64,000 nucleotides of DNA from Isoperla grammatica (taxonomy: Eukaryota; Arthropoda; Insecta; Plecoptera; Perlodidae), in the NCBI GenBank assembly GCA_945910005.1, contig OX246741.1:34625488-34689487 (forward strand). The letters are read 5' to 3'. The notes under the pieces are model-generated. The model saw only the letters and a program-made list of their open reading frames with translations. It was not told the origin of the DNA and ran no database searches. Made by a program: the position numbers and the translations under genes. Shown piece by piece: positions 23,603-36,326 of the stretch; the stretch's first letter is position 1; each line of letters opens with the position of its first letter.

Positions 23603-24796
23603 GTTCAATAGTGTAGTATAGTGTCGTGGCGTGTTAGAGTGAGACAAAATTGGTAAAGATCCCCAATCGTAGTTTTGTAAGGGCTCTTCAAACATATTTT
23701 TAGTTTTAAAAACGGTTGAGAGACCGATCGGTAATAACGAATCTACGAACAAGAATATATATATATATATTGTGTTCAATAGTGCAGTATAGTGTCGTGT
23801 CGTGTTAGAGTGAGACAAAATTGGGAAAGATCCCCAATCGTAGTTTTGTAAGGGCTCTTCAAACATATTTTTAGTTTTAAAAACGGTTGAGAGACCGATC
23901 GGTAATAACGAATCTACGAACGTGAATATATATATATATATATATATATATTGTGTTCAATAGTGTAGTATAGTGTCGTGTCGTGTTAGAGTGAGACAAA
24001 ATTGGGAAAGATCCCCAATCGTAGTTTTGTAAGGGCTCTTCAAACATATTTTTAGTTTTAAAAACGGTTGAGAGACCGATCGGTAATAACGAATCTACGA
24101 ACGAGAATATATATATATTGTGTTCAATAGTGTAGTATAGTGTCGTGTCGTGTTAGAGTGAGACAAAATTGGTAAAGATCCCCAATCGTAGTTTTGTAAG
24201 GGCTCTTCAAACATATTTTTAGTTTTAAAAACGGTTGCGAGACCGATCGGTAATAACGAATCTACGAACGAGAATATATATATATATATATATTGTGTTC
24301 AATAGTGTAGTATAGTGTCGTGTCGTGTTAGAGTGAGACAAAATTGGTAAAGATCCCCAATCGTAGTTTTGTAAGGACTCTTCAAACATATTTTTAGTTT
24401 TAAAAACGGTTGAGAGACCGATCGGTAAAAACGAATCTACGAACGGGAATATATATATATATATATATATATACAGTGTTCAATTTTCTAGTGTAGTGTC
24501 GTGTTGTGTTAGAGTGAGACAAAATTGGTAAAGATCCCCAATCGTAGTTTTGTAAGGGCTCTTCAAACATATTTTTAGTTTTAAAAACGGTTGAGAGACC
24601 GATCGGTAATAACGAATCTACGAACGAAAATATATATATATATTGTGTTCAATAGTGTAGTATAGTGTCGTGTCGTGTTAGAGTGAGACAAAATTGGGAA
24701 AGATCCCCAATCGTAGTTTTGTAAGGGCTCTTCAAACATATTTTTAGTTTTAAAAACGGTTGAGAGACCGATCGGTAATAACGAATCTACGAACGA

Positions 24797-24837
<41 letters not shown>

Positions 24838-25166
24838 GTTCAATAGTGTAGTATAGTGTCGTGTCGTGTTAGAGTGAGACAAAATTGGGAAAGATCCCCA
24901 ATCGTAGTTTTGTAAGGGCTCTTCAAACATATTTTTAGTTTTAAAAACGGTTGAGAGACCGATCGGTAAAAACGAATCTACGAACGGGAATATATATATA
25001 TATATATATATACAGTGTTCAATTTTCTAGTGTAGTGTCGTGTTGTGTTAGAGTGAGACAAAATTGGGAAAGATCCCCAATCGTAGTTTTGTAAGGGCTC
25101 TTCAAACATATTTTTAGTTTTAAAAACGGTTGAGAGACCGATCGGTAATAACGAATCTACGAACGG

Positions 25167-25204
<38 letters not shown>

Positions 25205-25355
25205 TGTTCAATTTTCTAGTGTAGTGTCGTGTCGTGTTAGAGTGAGACAAAATTGGGAAAGATCCCCAATCGTAGTTTTGTAAGGGCTCTTCAAACATAT
25301 TTTTAGTTTTAAAAACGGTTGAGAGACCGATCGGTAAAAACGAATCTACGAACGG

Positions 25356-25419
<64 letters not shown>

Positions 25420-25751
25420 TGTTCAATTTTCTAGTGTAGTGTCGTGTTGTGTTAGAGTGAGACAAAATTGGGAAAGATCCCCAATCGTAGTTTTGTAAGG
25501 GCTCTTCAAACATATTTTTAGTTTTAAAAACGGTTGAGAGACCGATCGGTAATAACGAATCTACGAACGGGAATATATATATATATATATATATATACAG
25601 TGTTCAATTTTCTAGTGTAGTGTCGTGTCGTGTTAGAGTGAGACAAAATTGGGAAAGATCCCCAATCGTAGTTTTGTAAGGGCTCTTCAAACATATTTTT
25701 AGTTTTAAAAACGGTTGAGAGACCGATCGGTAATAACGAATCTACGAACGA

Positions 25752-25798
<47 letters not shown>

Positions 25799-26127
25799 GT
25801 TCAATAGTGTAGTATAGTGTCGTGTCGTGTTAGAGTGAGACAAAATTGGGAAAGATCCCCAATCGTAGTTTTGTAAGGGCTCTTCAAACATATTTTTAGT
25901 TTTAAAAACGGTTGAGAGACCGATCGGTAAAAACGAATCTACGAACGGGAATATATATATATATATATATATACAGTGTTCAATTTTCTAGTGTAGTGTC
26001 GTGTTGTGTTAGAGTGAGACAAAATTGGGAAAGATCCCCAATCGTAGTTTTGTAAGGGCTCTTCAAACATATTTTTAGTTTTAAAAACGGTTGAGAGACC
26101 GATCGGTAATAACGAATCTACGAACGG

Positions 26128-26161
<34 letters not shown>

Positions 26162-26312
26162 TGTTCAATTTTCTAGTGTAGTGTCGTGTCGTGTTAGAGT
26201 GAGACAAAATTGGGAAAGATCCCCAATCGTAGTTTTGTAAGGGCTCTTCAAACATATTTTTAGTTTTAAAAACGGTTGAGAGACCGATCGGTAATAACGA
26301 ATCTACGAACGG

Positions 26313-26358
<46 letters not shown>

Positions 26359-26509
26359 TGTTCAATTTTCTAGTGTAGTGTCGTGTCGTGTTAGAGTGAG
26401 ACAAAATTGGGAAAGATCCCCAATCGTAGTTTTGTAAGGGCTCTTCAAACATATTTTTAGTTTTAAAAACGGTTGAGAGACCGATCGGTAAAAACGAATC
26501 TACGAACGG

Positions 26510-26557
<48 letters not shown>

Positions 26558-26708
26558 TGTTCAATTTTCTAGTGTAGTGTCGTGTCGTGTTAGAGTGAGA
26601 CAAAATTGGGAAAGATCCCCAATCGAAGTTTTGTAAGGGCTCTTCAAACATATTTTTAGTTTTAAAAACGGTTGAGAGACCGATCGGTAAAAACGAATCT
26701 ACGAACGG

Positions 26709-26742
<34 letters not shown>

Positions 26743-26893
26743 TGTTCAATTTTCTAGTGTAGTGTCGTGTCGTGTTAGAGTGAGACAAAATTGGGAAAGA
26801 TCCCCAATCGTAGTTTTGTAAGGGCTCTTCAAACATATTTTTAGTTTTAAAAACGGTTGAGAGACCGATCGGTAATAACGAATCTACGAACGG

Positions 26894-26967
<74 letters not shown>

Positions 26968-27118
26968 TGTTCAATTTTCTAGTGTAGTGTCGTGTCGTGT
27001 TAGAGTGAGACAAAATTGGGAAAGATCCCCAATCGTAGTTTTGTAAGGGCTCTTCAAACATATTTTTAGTTTTAAAAACGGTTGAGAGACCGATCGGTAA
27101 TAACGAATCTACGAACGA

Positions 27119-27159
<41 letters not shown>

Positions 27160-27309
27160 GTTCAATAGTGTAGTATAGTGTCGTGTCGTGTTAGAGTGAG
27201 ACAAAATTGGGAAAGATCCCCAATCGTAGTTTTGTAAGGGCTCTTCAAACATATTTTTAGTTTTAAAAACGGTTGAGAGACCGATCGGTAATAACGAATC
27301 TACGAACGA

Positions 27310-27366
<57 letters not shown>

Positions 27367-27516
27367 GTTCAATAGTGTAGTATAGTGTCGTGTCGTGTTA
27401 GAGTGAGACAAAATTGGTAAAGATCCCCAATCGTAGTTTTGTAAGGGCTCTTCAAACATATTTTTAGTTTTAAAAACGGTTGAGAGACCGATCGGTAAAA
27501 ACGAATCTACGAACGG

Positions 27517-27554
<38 letters not shown>

Positions 27555-27705
27555 TGTTCAATTTTCTAGTGTAGTGTCGTGTCGTGTTAGAGTGAGACAA
27601 AATTGGGAAAGATCCCCAATCGTAGTTTTGTAAGGGCTCTTCAAACATATTTTTAGTTTTAAAAACGGTTGAGAGACCGATCGGTAAAAACGAATCTACG
27701 AACGG

Positions 27706-27740
<35 letters not shown>

Positions 27741-28055
27741 GTTCAATAGTGCAGTATAGTGTCGTGTCGTGTTAGAGTGAGACAAAATTGGGAAAGATCC
27801 CCAATCGTAGTTTTGTAAGGGCTCTTCAAACATATTTTTAGTTTTAAAAACGGTTGAGAGACCGATCGGTAATAACGAATCTACGAACGAGAATATATAT
27901 ATTGTGTTCAATAGTGTAGTATAGTGTCGTGTCGTGTTAGAGTGAGACAAAATTGGGAAAGATCCCCAATCGTAGTTTTGTAAGGGCTCTTCAAACATAT
28001 TTTTAGTTTTAAAAACGGTTGAGAGACCGATCGGTAAAAACGAATCTACGAACGG

Positions 28056-28129
<74 letters not shown>

Positions 28130-28280
28130 TGTTCAATTTTCTAGTGTAGTGTCGTGTCGTGTTAGAGTGAGACAAAATTGGGAAAGATCCCCAATCGTAG
28201 TTTTGTAAGGGCTCTTCAAACATATTTTTAGTTTTAAAAACGGTTGAGAGACCGATCGGTAAAAACGAATCTACGAACGG

Positions 28281-28316
<36 letters not shown>

Positions 28317-28820
28317 TGTTCAATTTTCTAGTGTAGTTTCGTGTCGTGTTAAAGTGAGACAAAATTGGGAAAGATCCCCAATCGTAGTTTTGTAAGGGCT
28401 CTTCAAACATATTTTTAGTTTTAAAAACGGTTGAGAGGACGATCGGTAAAAACGAATCTACGAACGGGAATATATATATATATACAGTGTTCAATTTTCT
28501 AGTGTAGTGTCGTGTTGTGTTAGAGTGAGACAAAATTGGGAAAGATCCCCAATCGTAGTTTTGTAAGGGCTCTTCAAACATATTTTTAGTTTTAAAAACG
28601 GTTGAGAGACCGATCGGTAAAAACGAATTCTACGAACGTGAATATATATATATATATATATATATATTGTGTTCAATAGTGTAGTATAGTGTCGTGTCGT
28701 GTTAGAGTGAGACAAAATTGGGAAAGATCCCCAATCGTAGTTTTGTAAGGGCTCTTCAAACATATTTTTAGTTTTAAAAACGGTTGAGAGACCGATCGGT
28801 AATAACGAATCTACGAACGG

Positions 28821-28887
<67 letters not shown>

Positions 28888-29361
28888 GTTCAATAGTGTA
28901 GTATAGTGTCGTGTCGTGTTAGAGTGAGACAAATTTGGTAAAGATCCCCAATCGTAGTTCTTTATGGACTCTTCAAACATATCCTTACTTTTAAAATCGG
29001 TTAAGATACAGATCGGTAAGAACGAATCTACGGACGGGAATATATATTGTGTACAATAGTGTAGTGAAGTGTCGTTTTAGAGTGAGACAAATTTGGTAAC
29101 GATCCCCAATTGTTGTTTTTATGGGCTCTTCAAACATATCTTTAGTTTTAAAATCGCTTGAGAGACCGATCGGTAAGTATGAATCTACGAACGGGAATAT
29201 ATAAATATATATTGTATTCGTCTAGTGTAGTGTCGTGTCGTGTTAGAGGAAGACTTATTTGATAAACATCCCCAATCGTAGTTTTGTAAGGGCTCTTCAA
29301 ACATATTTTTAGTTTTAAAAACGGTTGAGAGACCGATCGGTAAGAACGAATCTACGAACGG

Positions 29362-29428
<67 letters not shown>

Positions 29429-29436
<8 letters not shown>

Positions 29437-29512
29437 ATTTAGATTGGTTTAACCGTAAAATGTATCCTTTCTTTACATATTGCAACCAACAAAGTCTGAG
29501 AAATCATATATA
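29429..29512 (+). mobile_element. Fragment of the 21.3-kb palindromic element
   Basis: taaaatttagattggtttaaccg...caaccaacaaagtctgagaaatcatat matches the outer part of one arm plus flank of the element at 21292-21550. It lies inside the (TA)n of an array unit. Confidence 0.65.
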
Positions 29513-29843
29513 TATATATATATATTGTGTTCAATAGTGCAGTATAGTGTCGTGTCGTGTTAGAGTGAGACAAAATTGGGAAAGATCCCCAATCGTAGTT
29601 TTGTAAGGGCTCTTCAAACATATTTTTAGTTTTAAAAACGGTTGAGGGACCGATCGGTAATAACGAATCTACGAACGAGAATATATATATTGTGTTCAAT
29701 AGTGTAGTATAGTGTCGTGTCGTGTTAGAGTGAGACAAAATTGGGAAAGATCCCCAATCGTAGTTTTGTAAGGGCTCTTCAAACATATTTTTAGTTTTAA
29801 AAACGGTTGAGAGACCGATCGGTAAAAACGAATCTACGAACGG

Positions 29844-29891
<48 letters not shown>

Positions 29892-30390
29892 TGTTCAATT
29901 TTCTAGTGTAGTGTCGTGTCGTGTTAGAGTGAGACAAAATTGGGAAAGATCCCCAATCGTAGTTTTGTAAGGGCTCTTCAAACATATTTTTAGTTTTAAA
30001 AACGGTTGAGAGACCGATCGGTAAAAACGAATTCTACGAACGGGAATATATATATATATATATTGTGTTCAATAGTGTAGTATAGTGTCGTGTCGTGTTA
30101 GAGTGAGACAAAATTGGGAAAGATCCCCAATCGTAGTTTTGTAAGGGCTCTTCAAACATATTTTTAGTTTTAAAAACGGTTGAGAGACCGATCGGTAAAA
30201 ACGAATCTACGAACGGGAATATATATATATATATACAGTGTTCAATTTTCTAGTGTAGTGTCGTGTCGTGTTAGAGTGAGACAAAATTGGGAAAGATCCC
30301 CAATCGTAGTTTTGTAAGGGCTCTTCAAACATATTTTTAGTTTTAAAAACGGTTGAGAGACCGATCGGTAAAAACGAATTCTACGAACGG

Positions 30391-30439
<49 letters not shown>

Positions 30440-30590
30440 GTTCAATAGTGTAGTATAGTGTCGTGTCGTGTTAGAGTGAGACAAAATTGGGAAAGATCCC
30501 CAATCGTAGTTTTGTAAGGGCTCTTCAAACATATTTTTAGTTTTAAAAACGGTTGAGAGACCGATCGGTAAAAACGAATTCTACGAACGG

Positions 30591-30625
<35 letters not shown>

Positions 30626-30775
30626 GTTCAATAGTGTAGTATAGTGTCGTGTCGTGTTAGAGTGAGACAAAATTGGGAAAGATCCCCAATCGTAGTTTTG
30701 TAAGGGCTCTTCAAACATATTTTTAGTTTTAAAAACGGTTGAGAGACCGATCGGTAATAACGAATCTACGAACGG

Positions 30776-30834
<59 letters not shown>

Positions 30835-31310
30835 GTTCAATAGTGTAGTATAGTGTCGTGTCGTGTTAGAGTGAGACAAATTTGGTAAAGATCCCCAATC
30901 GTAGTTCTTTATGGACTCTTCAAACATATCCTTACTTTTAAAATCGGTTAAGATACCGATCGGTAAGAATGAATCTACGGACGGGAATATATATTTTGTA
31001 CACTAGTGTAGTGAATTGTGTCGTTTTAGAGTGAGACAAATTTGGTAACGATCCCCAATTGTTGTTTTTATGGGCTCTTCAAACATATCTTTAGTTTTAA
31101 AATCGCTTGAGAGACCGATCGGTAAGTATGAATCTACGAACGGGAATATATAAATATATATTGTATTCGTCTAGTGTAGTGTCGTGTCGTGTTAGAGGAA
31201 GACTTATTTGATAAACATCCCCAATCGTAGTTTTGTAAGGGCTCTTCAAACATATTTTTAGTTTTAAAAACGGTTGAGAGACCGATCGGTAAGAACGAAT
31301 CTACGAACGG

Positions 31311-31342
<32 letters not shown>

Positions 31343-31349
<7 letters not shown>

Positions 31350-31422
31350 ATTTAGATTGGTTTAACCGTAAAATGTATCCTTTCTTTACATATTGCAACC
31401 AACAAAGTCTGAGAAATCATAT
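31343..31422 (+). mobile_element. Second fragment of the palindromic element
   Basis: The same fragment as at 29429-29512 with the same neighbours, so it was probably copied together with adjacent array units. Confidence 0.65.
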
Positions 31423-31768
31423 ATATATATATATATATATATTGTGTTCAATAGTGTAGTATAGTGTCGTGTCGTGTTAGAGTGAGACAAATTTGGTAAA
31501 GATCTACAATCGTAGTTCTTTATGGACTCTTCAAACATATCCTTACTTTTAAAATCGTTGGAGATACCGATCGGTAAGAATGAATCTACGGACGGGAATA
31601 TATATTTTGTACACTAGTGTAGTGAATTGTGTCGTTTTAGAGTGAGACAAATTTGGTAACGATTCCCAATTGTAGTTTTTATGGGCTCTTTACACATATC
31701 TTTAGTTTTAAAATCGGTTGAGAGACCGATCGGCAAGATAGAATCTACGAACTGGAATATATATATAT

Positions 31769-31934
31769 GTTGGAGAGGATTTTTGGGTATTAGTCCACGT
31801 TTTGTGAGGAGGTTGTTTTTTTACATACCTTCTTTCACAACGTTTCGCCGACGCGAAACGTTGTGAAAGAAGGTACATGTAAAAAAACAACCTCCTCACA
31901 AAACGTGGACTAATACCCAAGAACCCTCTCCAAC
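31769..31934. mobile_element. 166-bp palindrome centred on cgaaacgttgtg
   Basis: The arms of about 80 bp run from gttggagagg to ctctccaac. The centre is acgtttcgccgacgcgaaacgt, so two GAAACGTTGTGAAAGAAGG segments face outward from each other. It is interrupted where a hammerhead stem II would be. It is inserted in the (TA)n of a satellite unit. The arrangement mirrors the unrelated-sequence palindrome at 21292-21527. Confidence 0.65.
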
Positions 31935-31964
31935 ACCTCAGTTTGTCTACGAAAATTTACGTCT

Positions 31965-32003
<39 letters not shown>

Positions 32004-33267
32004 GTTCAATTGTCTACTGGAGTGTCGTGTCGTGTTAGAGTGAGACAAATTTTTTAAAGATCCCCAATCGTAGTTTCGTAAGGGCTCTTTTAACAGATCT
32101 ATAGTTTTAAAATCGGTTGAGAGACCGATCGGCAAGATCGAATCTACGAACTGGAATATATATATATGTATATTTATATATTGTGTTCAATTGTGTAATC
32201 GACTAGTGTAGCTATACAACATGTGGCCATGATGTGGCGTGCAATCACGCTATACCCACCAACGAATATTGCCTCAGTGACCTTCCCATTCCCAATTTCC
32301 CCGAAGCTGTCAATGTCGTCGCAATAACAATAATCCCGGTATTACTCAACTCAGCCGGTATAGTAGGCCGTGTACGCAGGAACAGAGCTCGGAGAATGAA
32401 ACCCCATTTAAAACCACATAAGGATTATAATAATATAATTATGATGACAAATTTGTTTCCTGCTGTCAGGAAGAATTTGATATCTATCTCAAAATGTGCA
32501 CTGTTGGTTCGCGATTCACACGCACGCTAGCTTATCACACATAGCTATAAAGAACTAAAAAAAGAATAAAAAACTAAAAAAAAAACACGTTATTTTGACA
32601 ATGGCCAAATAGTAAAATAAGCAGGCATGTCGGAAGCCAGAATTTCTTCAGGGGGGAGAGGGACAGCGGGCTTCTCTACCTATGACCAACTCCCACGAGC
32701 ACATTGTTACACAGAAAAAGTGTACGTCTGCGACCAAAGACAGAGCTGCCGAGACAAAGATAATCTATTACTCTGTATCTGTGAAAAAAGTCAATACATT
32801 TGGTAATGCAATAAAATCGGTTATAATGTGAGGAAACCGTTAGAAATGGAGTATTCGTCATGAGAGAATATAATTGCCAACGGCATTCGACTCAGTGGTA
32901 CTTTGTTCTCAGGATATACATAGAAAAGCGATTGATTGTGCACTAGTCTAATTTGCTTGTCTTTTTCAAAAACTACATAGACATAACAATAAGGGCACTT
33001 CCGCACACATGTTAATACTAGAGACTTGCAGCCACACGCAGGAAGCGTTTCCGCTGTGTTATCGGTGCCGGTGCGAGAGATTACCGCCCAAATATATCAT
33101 TTTAGGCCTACGACTAACTCTTAACTTACGTACGATGTTAAAATAGTATAATAGTTGTAACTTAAGCATTCAAACGGTTAACCAACCATTCTCACCCACC
33201 CACGTAAATATCAATTTAATGCGAATGGTATAATAGCTGCTACTAATTTCACACGTAAGGTGATAAC

Positions 33268-33882
33268 TAGGGCTAGGATGTTCAGGACCTTTCAAAGTGA
33301 GAAAAAGGCAGGCAAATAGTACCTTTAAAACAGCAAAAAAGGACCGAAATAGGACCTATTGAATTTAATCGAATTCTACTGGTTTCATTACTTTCAGTAT
33401 TGTTTTATTAAATTAATTCAGTTACACCAATATATTTTCGTGGAGTGGGGGGGGGGGATAGTTTTGTCGATGTATCAAACACAAGAAGAAAAATTAAAAA
33501 ACATATTTTATCTTTCTAATATCATTTCACATATTTTAGCGTCTCTGCAGACATCGGCTGGCTCATCTCATCTCTGACTCATCGTTACAGTATTTGACAA
33601 CAAACAAATCATTGCGTATGCTTGGCCCGATGTTGTGGCAAGCTCGACACTGCACTCGCACGTTTTGCATCCGTTTTAGCAAATTATATCAAAATAGGCA
33701 AATAGTCCCTTAAAAATGCCCAAAAAGGACCTTTTCTCATGAAATGATGTAAATAGGCATTTTTAGGCAAAATTAAATGCATATTTTTAGCATCCCTAAC
33801 ACTTGAAACACACTTAAAACTATTTTCCAGGCGAGTATTTACCAATAGAAAAAAAGGAGATGTCCTGAACATCCTAGCCCTA
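33268..33882. mobile_element. Non-autonomous hAT element, 615 bp, with empty site in the other copy
   Basis: Perfect 21-bp inverted ends begin TAGGGCTAGGATGTTCAG. An 8-bp target duplication gtgataac lies at 33260-33267 and 33883-33890. Copy B has a single gtgataac at 49179-49186 and no element, the expected pre-insertion state. The 8-bp duplication and TAGGG end fit hAT. The interior is AT-rich and contains mirrored 'aaaaaggacc' motifs; no transposase. Confidence 0.9.
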
Positions 33883-34239
33883 GTGATAACCATCTAGGGA
33901 TAGATGCTAGATGATAAATTAAAATTAAGTAAAGGTAAAGTTTCATTAGCCTGCATTGGTGCCTACATAATACAAATATAGAAAATACAATGATTTCAAA
34001 TACTGAACTGAGGATATACCTTGAAGTTGATGGTAAGACGAAAACAACAAAAACAAACAATAGCACACTATTGGGAGTACACGTAGTGCATTTTCAATAA
34101 CATATCCATAAGTGACCACTAAACGTTTAAACGTTCACATCCCTAGAAAAAAACATTATGTAAATGCGACATTTTGGAAACTGTCTCCCCCTCGTCCACC
34201 CCCCCCCCCCCCCCCCCTCACCACGCGACCTTCATTCGA

Positions 34240-34440
34240 GCACTCGATGTAATTCATTGCGTTTGGCCGTTGTCGATTAGACGTAGTCGTAGATTGCGCC
34301 TACATTTCTGCGTTTTAGTTCGAATCCTGGCTTGGGCAACAACGAATAACACGTGGCGGTTTTTCATTTTATATGCCACGCTACCTATTCGTCATTTCGG
34401 TTAGCATCGGTGCCAAAATATGAGACGTAAAGCCCATGAT
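34240..34440 (+). mobile_element. tRNA-derived SINE-like repeat, copy A
   Basis: A T-arm-like block agttcgaatcctggc (34318-34332) matches box B. Upstream, ggccgttgtcgattagacg is a weak box A. A tail gtgccaaaatatgagacgtaaagccca follows. The matching copy is 49495-49705. A long poly-C (34197-34217) precedes it. Confidence 0.5.
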
Positions 34441-34889
34441 AGTTAATATCCACAGGATACTGATGAATGGTCAGTGGAAACTAGACGCAAAGAATAAGCA
34501 GGGACGCCGCATCGTATACAACCCCCCCCCCCCCCCCCCCCATCCCCCTTAAAAACAGGTCGGCCTAAGGCCAGCGAGTTACGTTTTTCCACAATCCATG
34601 TTTTCGTTTTCATGTAATTAAACTTTGTTGGTATCATTTCTATGTTAGACGATTTACGTTTTCTTTTGAAACTGACAAAATTTAACTGAACTGCCGCTAA
34701 AATAACAAACGCCATGTGTTCTTTACTTCCTACTAGTGTTATTAGAGACCAGCCTAGATATATTATTCCCTGTGGGTAGCTGTCCGTTGAGCAAGAATGT
34801 CCCGAGGGCTACTTGTAGACGTCCCGTCTAAGTCACACTAGTCTAAGTACGTCGTAGCATGTCCCCCTCTAAGTCGTAGCACGTGTAAA

Positions 34890-35015
34890 GTCGTGATCGT
34901 TATCGGGATCGGAATCGCAATCGACATTACGATCAGCGCTATAAGAACCACGTGTAAGTTAACTTTGTCACGATTTCCGGATTGCGATTGCGATCCCGAT
35001 ACCGACAATAATTGT
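34890..35015. repeat. Inverted repeat rich in cgatc words, copy A
   Basis: tatcgggatcggaatcgcaatc pairs with gattgcgattgcgatcccgata across about 60 bp. The equivalent lies at 50215-50325. Probably the core of a MITE; the outer ends are not defined. Confidence 0.5.
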
Positions 35016-35819
35016 GGTGGGATTTCACACTTCTTGCGAGACAATCGGTCTGCCTACTAATATGCCCCTTCTAATCGTGATAATCAAATACATCTTGGCG
35101 TCTACAAAGTGAAGGTATTTCGATACACAGCTGATTTCTCGCAACAGGTGATTGAAGCGTCAAAGTGTTCCTATGACGATCCACCCAGACCCACATTATG
35201 GGTGTATGAAAACATACTATCCAGTTATTAGTACATGGACACTAAAATATACAACGAAATCTAGCACAAAAACAGATTACTGTATTCTATTCTAGTTAGG
35301 AAATTAATATGGAGTAGTATCCCTAAGTTTTACACTGGTAGACACATTATTGAGAAGAGGCAAACGTCAACATGTTTCCAGGCTAATTATTTTGTCTATT
35401 TTTACATTACTTGTTTGTATTCACTATTGAATGACGCACGTAAGTATCATGCCTCGTAAAGTGGTGCCGGCGAAGTGTGATGGATCTGATTCAACCGACG
35501 TCATATTATGACGTATATATATGGCGAATACGTCATGAAACAACAAGTAGTAGTATAGTAGGTACTGACATAAACAAGCGGAACACTAGCGCTAGGCAGA
35601 CGTGTAAAAACAATGGCGCAATAAAGATAAAAAACATTTCGCGGGAAATGTCAAACGAGAGACGAAGCACAGACGAAGTGACAGTACAGAGTCTTTGTTC
35701 GTTCACCTTGCAGAGCTCATGCAGTCTGTTAACACTCACAGACTGCAGGTACAACCCACGGTCAGAGTTCAACCGTGGGTCGTACGCGATTAGCGAGAAA
35801 ACAAGCAGGAAGAGCGGAT

Positions 35820-36326
35820 CAGTGGCGTACGCACGAATATATTTCGGGGGGGGGGGCTGATGCAGAAGAAGATACATCTACAAACGAAGTTTCCCATGTG
35901 AAACAATAAGGGGGGAGGAGGCGGGGGGCCCACTACTGCACCACAGGCAATTTTTTGTAGATATAGATACATATTTTCCCAATGGTTTCAAGTGTTTTAG
36001 ATGGAGTTCAGGTGGTTTGCTGAAAGGAATAATTTAACCAGATTTTTAAGAAAATCATTGATTTTATTGCACTGGTGGTACAACTACACATTTGACTTTA
36101 TTAGAAGTAAGCTAGTGGCGTTGTGAATTGTGTTAATGATCTGAAAATTGATTTAAAATTGAATTCAAGTAGCATAATTATTTCCATCAATTATTTCCAA
36201 TTTGATGCCACAAATGTTGTCAATAATTTTTTTCGTAAACCAACATATTTTGCAGAACACACCTGGCATTTCGGGGGGGAGGGGGGGGGGCTCCAGCCCG
36301 CAGCCCGCCCCTGAACACCACCACTG
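35820..36326. mobile_element. hAT-like MITE with poly-G near both ends, copy A
   Basis: It begins CAGTGGCGTACGCACG and ends CACCACTG, with ggggg runs 25-50 bp from each end. The copy at 51184-51950 has the better right end ACGCCACTG and flanking (c/t)ggtcaat. No coding capacity is seen. Confidence 0.6.

Larger units (their letters stand above)
21110..32170. repeat. ~180-bp satellite array with internal (TA)n, about 56 units
   Basis: A core of about 150 bp (gagacaaaattgg, the hairpin attgggaaagatccccaat, gggctcttcaaacatat, accgatcggt, cgaatctacgaacg) is followed by a (TA)n run of about 6 to 85 bp and a short linker. I counted 56 cgatcggta landmarks between 21223 and 32130. Two linker classes alternate: ttgtgttcaatagtgtagtatag and tacagtgttcaattttctagtg. 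Units in the central part are almost identical, showing recent homogenisation, while units near 29.0-29.3 and 30.9-32.1 kb are more diverged. The long minus-strand ORFs (MFEEPLQNYDWG... with Ile-Tyr runs) are the repeat translated and are not genes. Confidence 0.95.

Noticed and set aside
21338..30532. Long minus-strand ORFs (up to 236 codons) with MFEEPLQNYDWG and Ile-Tyr runs
   Set aside because: They translate the ~180-bp satellite; the Ile-Tyr runs are (TA)n, unit length varies so frames break constantly, and there is no start, signal or splice context for a gene.
32234..32530. 98-codon ORF with a counterpart at 48197-48481
   Set aside because: The two copies differ by indels that change the frame and length, and no known domain is seen; it is part of the duplicated non-coding stretch.
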